From assembly GCA_016721725.1 (NCBI GenBank), contig JADKHN010000001.1, forward strand, positions 2,000,481 to 2,064,480: a stretch of 64,000 bases of DNA, given 5' to 3'. The position numbers and the translations under genes are program-made. The notes under the pieces were generated by a model. That model searched no databases. It was not told the origin of the DNA and worked only from the letters and a program-made list of their open reading frames with translations. Within the stretch, counting starts at the first letter, position 1; every line of letters starts with the position of its first letter. Origin of the DNA: Chitinophagaceae bacterium (GTDB taxonomy: Bacteria; Bacteroidota; Bacteroidia; Chitinophagales; Chitinophagaceae). Of this stretch, positions 63,690-64,000 are shown one piece after another.

Positions 63690-64000
63690 ATGCAGTATAC
63701 ACTCAAGCGCTTATTGAAACTTATAAAGTAATGGTTCCGCAAATACAGCGAGATTATGCTCAAGGGCGTGAAAGCGAGCTGGAATTGCGAAAAGGTTTTA
63801 TAACCAAAATAAAACAAACCATCCAGGATAATGAACCCAAATTGAACCTTGATTTTATTTATGGGTATACTGAAAAAGAGAGTAAAGAAGAAGAGGTATT
63901 TATACCGTTGGATGGTCAGCAACGATTAACAACATTATGGCTTACTCATTGGTTATTAGCTCCAAGAGTTGAAAATGAGTTAAGCGTCGAGACCCAAAAG
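63690..64000 (+). CDS. Second DUF262 protein (truncated by the right edge)
   Basis: Begins at ATG 63690; one A added near 63705 joins MQYTLK to ALIETYKVMVPQIQRDYAQGRESELELRKGFITKIKQ. PQIQRDYAQGR and FIPLDGQQRLTTLWLTHWLLAP are the DUF262 signatures. It starts 10 bases after the first DUF262 gene, so the two are a pair and the family is GmrSD-like. The 3' end is outside the window. Confidence 0.72.

Overview
The window is a piece of a Bacteroidota chromosome, most likely from the family Chitinophagaceae or a close relative. Evidence for this is the type IX secretion genes at the left edge, promoters with the Bacteroidota -7 box TAnnTTTG, near absence of Shine-Dalgarno sequences except in front of rpsU, and the gene order tRNA-Thr/Tyr/Gly/Thr, tuf, tRNA-Trp, secE, nusG, rplKAJL, rpoBC. 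The first 42 kb is GC-balanced housekeeping DNA in which every gene reads through. From about 43.0 kb the DNA is visibly AT-richer and is an integrated mobile island that continues past the right edge.

Layout. 1-6.1 kb: a PorV-like outer-membrane protein (cut by the left edge) and a PorU2-like C25 protease. 6.2-7.6 kb: a REP-like hairpin array around a Y1 (HUH) transposase. 7.7-14.3 kb: hscA, a GT-C-like membrane protein, an acyltransferase, ribE, rpsU, a Xer-type recombinase and a ribosome hibernation factor. 14.4-29.3 kb: the translation/transcription block from four tRNAs and tuf to rpoC, interrupted by one DUF4920 gene. 29.5-42.6 kb: an OmpH/Skp-like chaperone, an APC permease, an ADP-heptose pathway kinase, isoaspartyl peptidase, ispD, a FemAB/GNAT-like protein, an M1 metallopeptidase, a polyprenyl sugar-phosphate transferase, a Gfo/Idh/MocA oxidoreductase and accA.

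Island. A damaged tRNA-Asp copy and an intact tRNA-Asp (42.77-42.94 kb) are followed at once by an IntDOT-like integrase that lacks the first catalytic arginine. Next come a long hairpin RNA candidate, an RNA polymerase alpha-CTD-like small protein, an RteC-like regulator, an excisionase-like HTH protein, and a replication/ATPase-type cargo whose reading frames contain palindromic dispersed repeats. From 50.3 kb to the end is a dense defence region: a PLD-SNF2 helicase, an Eco57I-type methyltransferase, an AAA15-like ATPase paired with a DUF4276 TOPRIM protein (a PARIS-like layout), a protein that resembles one domain of the DnaN sliding clamp, a large unknown protein, a nuclease-like remnant, and two DUF262 (GmrSD-type) proteins.

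Most island genes from 50 kb on carry one-base frameshifts, nearly all repaired by adding one base to a short homopolymer. This is either residual long-read sequencing error or recent decay. I give such genes as single spans and name the shifts. The helicase, methyltransferase, ATPase/TOPRIM and clamp-like cluster is the best candidate here for an undescribed system.
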